Shown: positions 56,660-64,000 of the stretch, one piece after another
Layout: every line of letters starts with the position of its first letter
How positions within the stretch are numbered: the stretch's first letter is position 1
Origin: Rhodobacter flavimaris
GTDB lineage: Bacteria > Pseudomonadota > Alphaproteobacteria > Rhodobacterales > Rhodobacteraceae
Length of the DNA: 64,000 nucleotides
Reading direction: 5' to 3'
Assembly: GCF_021378075.1 (NCBI RefSeq)
Contig: NZ_JAJUOS010000011.1
Span: 1 to 64,000, forward strand
Notes under the pieces: model-generated
Told to the model about the DNA's origin: nothing
Seen by the model: only the letters and a program-made list of their open reading frames with translations
Database searches by the model: none
Made by a program: the position numbers and the translations under genes

Positions 56660-58309
56660 TCAGCCCGCCAGCAAGGCCTCGGCCGCGGCGCGGGCGGCGT
56701 CGGTCACCTCGGCGCCCGCGATCATGCGCGCGATCTCGTCGCGGCGCTGATCGGCGGCCAGCGCGACCACTTCCGAAGTCGTCATTCCGTCCGAGACCGA
56801 TTTCTGCACGCGAAAATGGTGATTGCCCCGCGCCGCAACCTGCGGCGAGTGGGTGACGACCAGCACCTGCGCGGTTTCCGACAACCGCGCCAGACGCCGC
56901 CCGACCGCATCGGCGGTCGCCCCACCCACGCCCCGGTCAATCTCGTCGAAGATCAGCGTCACGGCATCGGCGCCCCGCGCCAGCACGACCTTGAGCGCGA
57001 GCAGGAAGCGCGAAAGCTCACCCCCCGAGGCGATCTTGTTCAGCGGCCCGGCGGGCGCGCCGGGGTTGGTCGCGACGGTAAAGGCCACCGCGTCGCAGCC
57101 CTCGGGGCCCGCCTCACCCGGTGCGATCTGAGTTTCGAACACGGCGCGTTCGAGCTTGAGCGGTGCAAGCTCCGCCGCCATCGCAGCATCAAGCCGCCCG
57201 GCAACGGCCCCGCGCGCCTCGGACAGCCGCGCGGCGGCCTGCGCATAGGCCTTTTCGGCCACGGCCATGTCGGCCTCAAGCCGCGCGATATCGCCCTCGC
57301 CCGCATCCAAGGCGGTAAGGCGGGCGCGCAGATCCTCGGCGAAACCGCCCAGATCGTCGGGCAGCACGCCATGCTTGCGCGCCAAAGCGCGGATCGCGAA
57401 CAGGCGCTCCTCGCAGGCTTCCAGCGCGCGCGGGTCGAATGACAGCGCATCCAGCGCTGTCTCGACGCCCTGCGCGGCCTCGCCCAACTCGATCAAGGCC
57501 CGATCAAGCGCCCCGAGCGGCGCATCGAGCCGCCCCTCGGCCCGGTCCGCCGCGCCCTGCAACCAGCGATCGGCATCGCGCATCGCGCCCTCGGCGCCCT
57601 CGGGGCCAAGCGCCTGCAAGGCTCGCGCCACGTCCTGGCGGATCTTCTCGGCGCCCTGCATTAGGCGGCGTTGAGCATCCAGCGTGGCCTCTTCGCCCGG
57701 TTGCGGATCGAGCGTGTCCAGCTCACCAACGGCATGGCGCAGGAACTCTTCTTCACCCTTGATCGCGGCCAGGGCCGTCTGCGCAGCGGCCAGCTTGCGC
57801 GAGGTCGCGCCGCGTGCCGCCCATGCGGCGCGCACGGCCCCCAACAGATCGTCATGGCCTGCAAAAGCATCCAGCAAGGCACGGTGGCCGCGCGCATTCA
57901 AAAGCCCGCCGTCATCCTGCTGACCATGCAACTCGACCAAGGTCGCCGAGACCGCCCGTAGCACCTCGCCCGAGGCGCGCCGATCATTGATCCAGGCGGT
58001 CTTGCGCCCGTCGGCGGCATTGACGCGCCGGAGGATCAATTCGTCACCCGCCGGGATACCAGCCTCTTCCAGAACCTGTCGAGCGGGATGCGCCTGCGGC
58101 AGATCGAACACCGCCGTCACCTCGCCCTGGTCGGCGCCCTTGCGCACCAGCTCGGCCCGCCCACGCCAACCCAGCACGAATCCAAGAGCATCCAGCAGGA
58201 TAGACTTGCCCGCCCCGGTTTCACCGGTCAGCACGTTGAGGCCGGAGCGGAAGTCCAGCTCCAGCCGCTCGATGATTAGCATGTCCCGAATGTCGAGCGT
58301 GCGCAGCAT
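56660..58309 (-). CDS. recN: DNA repair protein RecN
   Basis: This 549-residue SMC-like ATPase works in double-strand break repair. The Walker A motif GETGAGKS (29-36) is near the N-terminus, the ABC signature reads SGGELSRFLLALK and Walker B is VTLIFDEIDRGVGG, with a coiled-coil region between. All key residues look intact. It lies downstream of bamD on the same strand, as usual in alphaproteobacteria. Confidence 0.95.
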   Translation of the reverse strand: MLRTLDIRDMLIIERLELDFRSGLNVLTGETGAGKSILLDALGFVLGWRGRAELVRKGADQGEVTAVFDLPQAHPARQVLEEAGIPAGDELILRRVNAADGRKTAWINDRRASGEVLRAVSATLVELHGQQDDGGLLNARGHRALLDAFAGHDDLLGAVRAAWAARGATSRKLAAAQTALAAIKGEEEFLRHAVGELDTLDPQPGEEATLDAQRRLMQGAEKIRQDVARALQALGPEGAEGAMRDADRWLQGAADRAEGRLDAPLGALDRALIELGEAAQGVETALDALSFDPRALEACEERLFAIRALARKHGVLPDDLGGFAEDLRARLTALDAGEGDIARLEADMAVAEKAYAQAAARLSEARGAVAGRLDAAMAAELAPLKLERAVFETQIAPGEAGPEGCDAVAFTVATNPGAPAGPLNKIASGGELSRFLLALKVVLARGADAVTLIFDEIDRGVGGATADAVGRRLARLSETAQVLVVTHSPQVAARGNHHFRVQKSVSDGMTTSEVVALAADQRRDEIARMIAGAEVTDAARAAAEALLAG

Positions 58310-58335
58310 AGCAACCCCTCAGGCCACCAGCGGCG

Positions 58336-59181
58336 TCAGAGCCATTCGCCCTTGATCACCTGCCGATAGATCGACGCCAGCCAGCTGTCGCCCTTGGCCT
58401 TGGGCGCAAGCCCCTGCTTCTTGAGTAACGCGTAGGCGTCCCCATAGAAGGGCGACGACTGGAAGTTATGCCCAAGAATCGCCGCCGCCGTCTGCGCTTC
58501 GTCCGTCAGACCAAGCGCAAGATAAGCTTCGGTCAGACGCATCAGCGCCTCGGGTGTGTGAGTCGTCGTCTGGAACTGCTCGACCACCACGCGGAAGCGG
58601 TTGATCGCTGCGGTGTAGTGCCGCTGCTTGAGGTAGTAGCGCCCGATCTCCATCTCTTTCGCGGCGAGATGGTCGAACGCGAGGTCGAACTTGAGGATGG
58701 CCGAGCGCGCATAGTCGCTCTCGGGATATTGCTCGATCACGTCGCGCAGGGCTTGCAGCGCCTGGAAGGTCAGGCCCTGATCGCGGCCGACCTCGTCGAT
58801 CTGGTCGTAATAAGACAGCGCCAGCAGGTATTTCGCATAGGCCGCGTCTTCGTCGCCCGGATAGGTGTCGATGAAACGCTGCGCCGAAGCCCGCGCGGAT
58901 TCGTAATCCTTGGACTTGTGCTGCGCATAGGCTTCCATGATCAGCGCGCGCTTGGCCCATTCGGAATAGGGGTAAAGCCGCTCGACCTCGGAGAAATAGT
59001 AAAGCGCCGTATCGGGCCGACGGGGGTTACCCACCTCAAGCTCGTATTCGCCGCGCTTGTAGATTTCCTCGGCGGTGAAGGTTTCGAGCGGAGGCTTGCC
59101 GCCATCGCCCGAACAGGCTGCAAGAGCCATCACCAGCATTAGACTTCCGACCCGAAGTGCCGCAGTTCCGCCGCGCGTCAT
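58336..59181 (-). CDS. bamD: Outer-membrane assembly lipoprotein BamD
   Basis: This 281-residue lipoprotein of the BAM complex folds outer-membrane proteins. The signal peptide ends in the lipobox LAAC (about residue 23). Tetratricopeptide-like repeats run through the rest, for example YFSEVERLYPYSEWAKRALI and RFIDTYPGDEDAAYAKYLLA. I chose the ATG at 59181, which gives a compact lipoprotein signal. An in-frame start at 59226 would add 15 residues. It lies between lpxC and recN. Confidence 0.94.
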   Translation of the reverse strand: MTRGGTAALRVGSLMLVMALAACSGDGGKPPLETFTAEEIYKRGEYELEVGNPRRPDTALYYFSEVERLYPYSEWAKRALIMEAYAQHKSKDYESARASAQRFIDTYPGDEDAAYAKYLLALSYYDQIDEVGRDQGLTFQALQALRDVIEQYPESDYARSAILKFDLAFDHLAAKEMEIGRYYLKQRHYTAAINRFRVVVEQFQTTTHTPEALMRLTEAYLALGLTDEAQTAAAILGHNFQSSPFYGDAYALLKKQGLAPKAKGDSWLASIYRQVIKGEWL

Positions 59182-59334
59182 GCCCTGCCCTATCCGTTTC
59201 GCCCGAAGCCGTCCCGCCCGGTGCATCGTCCGATCCGCCCCCTCAAAGAGGCGACTGCTTCGCCCGTCCTAGCACAGAAAAATTCCGGGCGCAAAACGCC
59301 TTTCGTACCCTTGGGCGAACTGCGGCGATCCGTT

Positions 59335-60252
59335 TCAGCAGGCGGCAAGCGCGGGGCGGCACACGCCAGCGCCGGGCAGACCATAGGCCTGCTGCTGGCT
59401 GCATTCTTCCCAGCACCACGCCTGCGGTTCGGCGAAAAGCGCGCGCAGCAGGCGGTTGGTCATCGCGTGGCCCGCGCGAACGCCGGTGTAGCGCCCAAGA
59501 ATCGGCGCCCCCGCCAGCGACAGATCGCCAAGCGCGTCGAGCATCTTGTGGCGCACCGCCTCGTCCGAGTGGCGCAGGCCGCCGGGGCTGAGCACCTTGT
59601 CGCCATCGACGACGACGGCGTTTTCATAGGTGCCGCCGAGGGCCAGGCCATGTGCGCGCATGTAATCCACATCCGCCTGGCGGCAGAAGGTGCGGCTGTC
59701 CATCAACTCGCGCACGAAGGCGCCATTGGCCATGTTCAGGCGCTTGGCCTGCTTGCCAATTGCGGCATCGGCGAAGTCGATGGCAAAGTCGATCTCCAGC
59801 GCCGAGGCGGGCTCCAGCCGCGCAACGGCCTCGCCCTCGCGGACTTCGACCGGCTTCAACACGCGGATGGCGCGCAGATTGCCGCCAAGATTGCGCAGGC
59901 CGACTTTGCGAATAGCCTCAACGAAAGGCGCGGAGGAACCATCGAGAATCGGAACCTCGTGGCCGTCGATCTCGATCAGCGCACTGTGAACACCGACGCC
60001 GGTCAGCGCGGCCATGACATGCTCGATCGTCGAGACCGACACGCCATCTTCATTCTCGATCAGGGTGCAAAGCTTGGAAGGGGTGACGCGATCCCAGAGC
60101 GCCGCGATGCGCGGGTTGGCGCCAGCAACATCGGTGCGGCGAAAGACAATCCCGTGTCCGGCGGGCGCAGGGCGCAGGACCATCCGCACGGGCGCACCGG
60201 AGTGCAGGCCCACGCCGTCGAAGGTCACCGAGGAACCGAGTGTCGTCTGCAC
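59335..60252 (-). CDS. lpxC: UDP-3-O-acyl-N-acetylglucosamine deacetylase
   Basis: This 305-residue zinc amidase catalyses the committed step of lipid A synthesis. Zinc ligands are H78 (EHVMAAL), H235 and D239 (RHKMLDALGDLSL), and the general-base histidine is H262 (AGHAMTN). The C-terminus is short and alanine/cysteine-rich (RPALAAC), unlike some longer relatives. It lies after ftsZ, as in many alphaproteobacteria, with a 236-base gap that carries the ftsZ terminator and presumably an lpxC promoter. Confidence 0.96.
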   Translation of the reverse strand: MQTTLGSSVTFDGVGLHSGAPVRMVLRPAPAGHGIVFRRTDVAGANPRIAALWDRVTPSKLCTLIENEDGVSVSTIEHVMAALTGVGVHSALIEIDGHEVPILDGSSAPFVEAIRKVGLRNLGGNLRAIRVLKPVEVREGEAVARLEPASALEIDFAIDFADAAIGKQAKRLNMANGAFVRELMDSRTFCRQADVDYMRAHGLALGGTYENAVVVDGDKVLSPGGLRHSDEAVRHKMLDALGDLSLAGAPILGRYTGVRAGHAMTNRLLRALFAEPQAWCWEECSQQQAYGLPGAGVCRPALAAC

Positions 60253-60440
60253 GATCTTGCCCTTTCGTTACACGTTGTTCCCGGAACGGAACGTATTTGT
60301 TTCCGCCAGACCCGAGTCCGCAGCATCAGTTAAGAAACCCTGACGCGCATCACAATTCACTCTTTGCAACAAACTGAAACAAATGAATGCAGCTGCGGCA
60401 AATCCCCGCCGAGCGAGGCATAACCACCTGTTTTCACGAC

Positions 60441-60470
60441 AAAAAAGGCCGGGGCACCCCAGCCTTTTTC
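60441..60470 (-). terminator. Rho-independent terminator after ftsZ
   Basis: On the minus strand an AGGCTGGGG/CCCCGGCCT hairpin with a 2-base loop and one G-T pair is followed by TTTTTTG. Confidence 0.85.
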
Positions 60471-60488
60471 AGAAAGTTTGTGAAGCGA

Positions 60489-62081
60489 TTAATTCGCCTG
60501 ACGACGCAGAAAGGCCGGAATCTCGATCCGATCCTGCTCACCGTCGCCTTCGTCCTCATAGGTGGCCTGCTGCGGCTGAGCGGCCTGACGCTGCGGCACC
60601 TCCTGTCCCGGCTGTGCGGCATGGCCGGTCATCCGGTTGATCAGCGAGTTGATACCGAAGCGCGGCTTCTCGGCCTGCGGCTGGGGCTGCGGCGCGGCCG
60701 GACGACTGGCCGACATCGTCGGGCGCTGCGCGGCCTGCTGCTGCGGCACCTTGTTCACGGCAGCCTGGAGGCGCGCCATCGCCTCGGGCGAGGGCGTTCC
60801 GGGTGCGCGCGGACGCGGCGCCACGAAGGCGGCGGCATCTTCCTCGACATGCAGATCGCGCGGCGCGGCCGGACGCGGCTGGTAGGCCGGGGGCGGCAGG
60901 TGGTCGGCGGCTTCGGGCTGCTGCGGCGCGGGGGCCGCGTCGAACAGGTTGCGCTCGACCGGCTGCGGCGCCGGGGCTGCGGGCTGCGCGGCGACGACCG
61001 GCTGCGGGGCGGGCTGCGGCGCCGGAGCGGCGGCAACGGGCTTCACTTCCGGTTCAGCCGGCTTCAGCGGCTCGGCCAGTGAGCGGCGCGGCACCGGGAT
61101 CTCGGCGGTGACCGGCGCGGCGTCGATACCCGTCGCCACGACCGAAACGCGCATCGCGCCTTCCATCTCGGGGTCCAGCGTCGAGCCGACGATGATATTT
61201 GCCTCCGGGTCCACCTCTTCGCGGATCCGGTTCGCGGCCTCGTCCAGCTCGAACAGTGTCAGATCGTAGCCGCCGGTGATGTTGATCAGCACACCCTTCG
61301 CACCCTTGAGCGAGATCTCGTCGAGCAGCGGGTTGGCGATTGCCTTTTCGGCGGCCTGCACGGCACGCTCGTCGCCCGAGGCTTCACCGGTGCCCATCAT
61401 GGCCTTGCCCATCTCGTCCATCACCGCACGCACGTCGGCGAAGTCGAGGTTGATCAGGCCCGGACGAACCATCAGGTCGGTAACACCCTTAACGCCCTGG
61501 TAAAGGACGTCATCAGCCATGGCGAAAGCCTCGGTGAAGGTCGTGCGCTCGTTCGCCAGGCGGAACAGGTTCTGGTTCGGGATGATGATCAGCGTATCGA
61601 CGACTTTTTGCAGCGCCTCGATACCGGCCTCGGCCTGACGCATCCGCTTGGTGCCTTCGAACTGGAAGGGCTTGGTCACGACGCCAACGGTCAGCACGCC
61701 CAGCTCACGCGCGGCCTGCGCGATGATCGGCGCCGCGCCGGTTCCGGTGCCGCCGCCCATACCGGCGGTGATGAAGCACATATGCGCGCCGGCCAGATGA
61801 TCGACGATCTGCTCGATGGATTCCTCGGCGGCGGCCGCGCCCACGCTCGGGCGCGCGCCGGCACCCAGACCCTCGGTGACCTTCACGCCCATCTGGACGC
61901 GGGCCGAAGAGCGCGATTGTTGCAGCGCTTGCGCATCGGTATTGGCCACGACGAACTCGACCCCTTCAAGGGCCTTCTCGATCATGTTGTTGACTGCGTT
62001 GCCCCCGGCGCCGCCGACGCCGAAAACGGTGATCCGCGGCTTCAGCTCTTCGTGATCCGCCATCATCAAATTCAAGGTCAT
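60489..62081 (-). CDS. ftsZ: Cell division protein FtsZ
   Basis: This 530-residue tubulin-like GTPase forms the division ring. The GTP-binding signature GGGTGTG is at 109-115, and the T7 loop [11 protein letters not shown] follows. Beyond about residue 320 comes a long, proline/alanine/glutamine-rich disordered linker ([22 protein letters not shown] repeats), then the conserved C-terminal peptide EIPAFLRRQ that binds FtsA. The linker is long even for alphaproteobacteria. Start at 62081. Confidence 0.97.
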   Translation of the reverse strand: MTLNLMMADHEELKPRITVFGVGGAGGNAVNNMIEKALEGVEFVVANTDAQALQQSRSSARVQMGVKVTEGLGAGARPSVGAAAAEESIEQIVDHLAGAHMCFITAGMGGGTGTGAAPIIAQAARELGVLTVGVVTKPFQFEGTKRMRQAEAGIEALQKVVDTLIIIPNQNLFRLANERTTFTEAFAMADDVLYQGVKGVTDLMVRPGLINLDFADVRAVMDEMGKAMMGTGEASGDERAVQAAEKAIANPLLDEISLKGAKGVLINITGGYDLTLFELDEAANRIREEVDPEANIIVGSTLDPEMEGAMRVSVVATGIDAAPVTAEIPVPRRSLAEPLKPAEPEVKPVAAAPAPQPAPQPVVAAQPAAPAPQPVERNLFDAAPAPQQPEAADHLPPPAYQPRPAAPRDLHVEEDAAAFVAPRPRAPGTPSPEAMARLQAAVNKVPQQQAAQRPTMSASRPAAPQPQPQAEKPRFGINSLINRMTGHAAQPGQEVPQRQAAQPQQATYEDEGDGEQDRIEIPAFLRRQAN

Positions 62082-62191
62082 GGATTTCCGCCTGTTTTTA
62101 TGTGATGAGCCGCGCCGCCGCGGCCAATTGCCCCCAAAATTAGACCGATTTTACCTTCGAATCCGGGGAACGTCACTTAAAAAACACGCTG

Positions 62192-62210
62192 TCTCCACAA
62201 AATGTGGAGA
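62192..62210. repeat. Perfect hairpin between ftsA and ftsZ
   Basis: TCTCCAC and GTGGAGA arms with an AAAAT loop lie 111 bases before the ftsZ start in the 210-base ftsA-ftsZ gap. No T run follows on the minus strand. It could be an operator in an ftsZ promoter or an RNA structure. Confidence 0.4.
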
Positions 62211-62291
62211 GTGCCTTGCCGCTGTCAGCGGTATTTCGCGCATACGTCAGGATCTGGTGGAAGCGAATCGGGCAGGCCCCTGCCCTAGCTT

Positions 62292-63626
62292 TCACCAGTT
62301 CTCGCGGAACCAGCGGAACGCACGGCGCAGCGAACGCGCGCCAAGCCGTTCGGCCGGAGTTTCAAAGTCCCACCACTCGTCCTGCGGATGGGCCGCAAAC
62401 AGCGCCAAACCGACCACCGAGGAAAAGCTTGACCCCGTCGCCGCCTGCGGTAGCCCCTGCACGCGCAGCGGCCGCCCGAGGCGCACGTTATGGCCCAGAA
62501 TGCGCGCCGCGAGCCCGTCGAGGCCGGGGATCTGGCTGGCGCCGCCCGTCAGCACGATCTGCTGCGAGGGCAGATGATCAAAGCCCGCTGCATCCAGCAG
62601 CGCGCGCACGTCCTCAAGGATCTCTTCGACGCGCGGGCGCATGATGCCGATCAGCTCGGCACGGCTGACCTGACGGCGGTCTTTTTCCCAATCACCCGAG
62701 CTGCCCGACAGCTCGATCATCTCGCGGTCATCCATCCCGGTCGCAACCACGCCGCCGTGGAAGGTCTTGATACGCTCGGCCACCGCCATGGGCACTTGCA
62801 GCCCCGCCGCGATATCGCGCGTCACGTTATCGCCGCCAAGGCGCACCGCATCGGCAAAAATCATGTGCTTTTTCATGTAGATCGACACGCCGGTCGCGCC
62901 GCCACCCATGTCGATACAGGCCGAACCCAGTTCCAGCTCATCCTCGACCAGCGATGACAGCCCCGACACATAGGCCGAGCTTGCCACCCCGGCGAGTTCC
63001 AGATCGCAGCGACGGATGCAGTAAATCAGGTTCTGAATGACCGATTCATCGACGGTCAGCAGGTGCATGTCCACCGCCAGGCGCTGACCGACATGGCCGC
63101 GCGGATCGCCCAGACCCGAGCGATGATCCAGCGCGAAGTTTACCGGATGGGCGTGCAGCACCTCGCGCCCCTGCCCGATCGGCGGCAGATCGCACGAGGC
63201 CAGCACCCGCGCCACGTCCTGCTCATCGACCTGACCGCCCAGAACCTCGACATCGCCCGCCAACCCGTAAGAACGCGGCTGCGCCCCGGCAAAGCAGGCA
63301 ATGACGTGATCGACGCGCGTATTGGCCATCTTCTGCGCGGCTTGCACGGCGGTGCGGATCGCGCGCTCGGTCTCGGCCATCGCGTCAATCTCGCCAAAAC
63401 GCACACCGCGCGAGCGGGTCGTGGCGGCACCGATCACCCGGAAGCCCGACTGCCCGGCCAGCGAGCCGATCCCCTCGGCGTCGCGCAGCGTATCCGCCCC
63501 ATCGAAGCGCAACACAAGGCAAGCGATCTTCGACGTCCCGATATCCAGAAGCGCCACAACGCCGCGCTGCATCGCAGCCTTGCGCATGTTCCGCATCGCA
63601 CGTTGGGACTGGTAAAGATCGGTCAT
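62292..63626 (-). CDS. ftsA: Cell division protein FtsA
   Basis: This 444-residue actin-like ATPase tethers FtsZ to the membrane. The phosphate-1 motif is ALLDIGTSKIACLV, the phosphate-2 region is SACIDMGGGATGVSIY, and the C-terminal amphipathic helix is at SLRRAFRWFREN. It starts in an ATGA overlap with ftsQ, so translation is coupled. The N-terminus (about 20 residues before the actin core) is basic and typical of this order. Confidence 0.96.
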   Translation of the reverse strand: MTDLYQSQRAMRNMRKAAMQRGVVALLDIGTSKIACLVLRFDGADTLRDAEGIGSLAGQSGFRVIGAATTRSRGVRFGEIDAMAETERAIRTAVQAAQKMANTRVDHVIACFAGAQPRSYGLAGDVEVLGGQVDEQDVARVLASCDLPPIGQGREVLHAHPVNFALDHRSGLGDPRGHVGQRLAVDMHLLTVDESVIQNLIYCIRRCDLELAGVASSAYVSGLSSLVEDELELGSACIDMGGGATGVSIYMKKHMIFADAVRLGGDNVTRDIAAGLQVPMAVAERIKTFHGGVVATGMDDREMIELSGSSGDWEKDRRQVSRAELIGIMRPRVEEILEDVRALLDAAGFDHLPSQQIVLTGGASQIPGLDGLAARILGHNVRLGRPLRVQGLPQAATGSSFSSVVGLALFAAHPQDEWWDFETPAERLGARSLRRAFRWFRENW

Positions 63627-64000
63627 GGCGTTGCCTTCACTTGGATCGTCTGCCCGGCCAGCGTCTTGAACGTGTCCATCGCGGTTGCGCTAAGGCGCAG
63701 GGTCGGGCGTTCGCGGTTGCGCAGGTCGAGCTGGGTGAAATCGCGGGCCAGTAGATCCTCGGCCGCGTCGAGCGCGAGCAGGCGCTCGACCGCGCGGGCG
63801 GGCTCGGTCTCGGGCAGAAGGATGCGCTGGTCGTGGTCGAGCACCAGATCCCACCGACGCTCGCCCATCCGCACCAGGCCACGGGTGCGCGGCAGGATCG
63901 GCTGCGCGGACTCGAGGATCTCAAGCGCCTCGGGCACGGCGGCATCGGCGCCCTCTCCCGCGATCAGCGGCAGGTCGGAACGCGCCGCGCGGTCAAGCAG
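63623..64000 (-). CDS. ftsQ: Cell division protein FtsQ, C-terminal part
   Basis: This is the C-terminal 125 codons of FtsQ, running off the right edge of the window. The sequence WDLVLDHDQRILLPE and the beta-rich pattern match the FtsQ beta domain, which recruits FtsL/FtsB. The reading frame is open to base 64000, with no start visible, so the N-terminal POTRA domain lies outside. It is directly upstream of ftsA, as in the usual division cluster. Confidence 0.85.
   Translation of the reverse strand: MLDRAARSDLPLIAGEGADAAVPEALEILESAQPILPRTRGLVRMGERRWDLVLDHDQRILLPETEPARAVERLLALDAAEDLLARDFTQLDLRNRERPTLRLSATAMDTFKTLAGQTIQVKATP

Overview
The window is about 64 kb of GC-rich chromosomal DNA from an alphaproteobacterium, most likely a Rhodobacteraceae (Paracoccaceae/Roseobacteraceae) species. 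The evidence is gene content and order: an ftsQ-ftsA-ftsZ-lpxC-bamD-recN block, an Entner-Doudoroff set with LacI-type operators, a DUF1476 ATPase zeta-subunit homologue, CobS/CobT, a MaoC-phosphotransacetylase fusion, a TakP-type TRAP binding protein and a long RNase E with acidic insertions. I cannot fix the genus. No phage, plasmid, CRISPR or insertion-sequence genes are visible, and the window reads as core chromosome throughout.

Layout. 1-519: probable promoter and boxA leader of an rRNA operon reading left out of the window. 0.5-3.1 kb: phospholipid genes psd-pssA and ribosomal genes rplM-rpsI. 3.2-5.7 kb: a hotdog thioesterase, a crotonase lacking both catalytic glutamates, CcdA and TusA. 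5.7-8.9 kb: rne with a leader of about 350 nt. 9.1-14.0 kb: dctB-dctD (DctD lacks the sigma-54 GAFTGA loop) and purC-purS-purQ. 14.2-18.7 kb: the zeta subunit, then a corrinoid methyl-transfer cluster (a homocysteine methyltransferase, a B12-binding protein, DUF1638 and a 52-aa membrane peptide) interrupted by a radical SAM protein ending in a sliding-clamp motif. 18.7-22.1 kb: HNH nuclease, DNA glycosylase, esterase and MFS carrier. 22.1-31.6 kb: Entner-Doudoroff enzymes (zwf-pgl-pgi and edd-eda) on either side of rlmI, PIN, DUF2478 and a lipoprotein gene. 31.6-36.8 kb: glnE, a YbaK deacylase, DUF2852 behind stacked palindromes, and the N-end-rule transferase Bpt. 37.0-39.4 kb: two tandem TAT-exported TRAP binding proteins with no membrane subunits. 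39.5-44.0 kb: an RND pump pair. 44.0-47.1 kb: DUF4177, BolA, a J-domain protein, DUF808 and fasciclin. 47.3-52.1 kb: cobS, cobT and an aminopeptidase P. 52.1-56.7 kb: pta-ackA, a GlcD-type flavoenzyme and a SnoaL-like protein. 56.7-64.0 kb: the division, lipid A and outer-membrane block, ending inside ftsQ.

How the parts connect. The shared operator TGTTAGCGCTAAC before zwf and before edd implies that both arms of glucose catabolism answer to one LacI-family repressor, probably the CceR type known in Rhodobacter. Acetyl-CoA overflow (pta-ackA) and keto-acid uptake (TakP-like proteins) fit a heterotroph using organic acids and sugars. CobS/CobT supply B12, which the corrinoid cluster uses, probably as parts of a split methionine synthase.

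The most unusual items are a family of GC-rich extragenic palindromes (two head-to-head pairs plus one copy inside the pur operon), the loop-less DctD, the clamp-motif radical SAM protein, the DUF1638/small-peptide corrinoid cluster and the stacked palindromes before DUF2852. Everything was read by eye. Family assignments rest on motif recognition and no database search was run.
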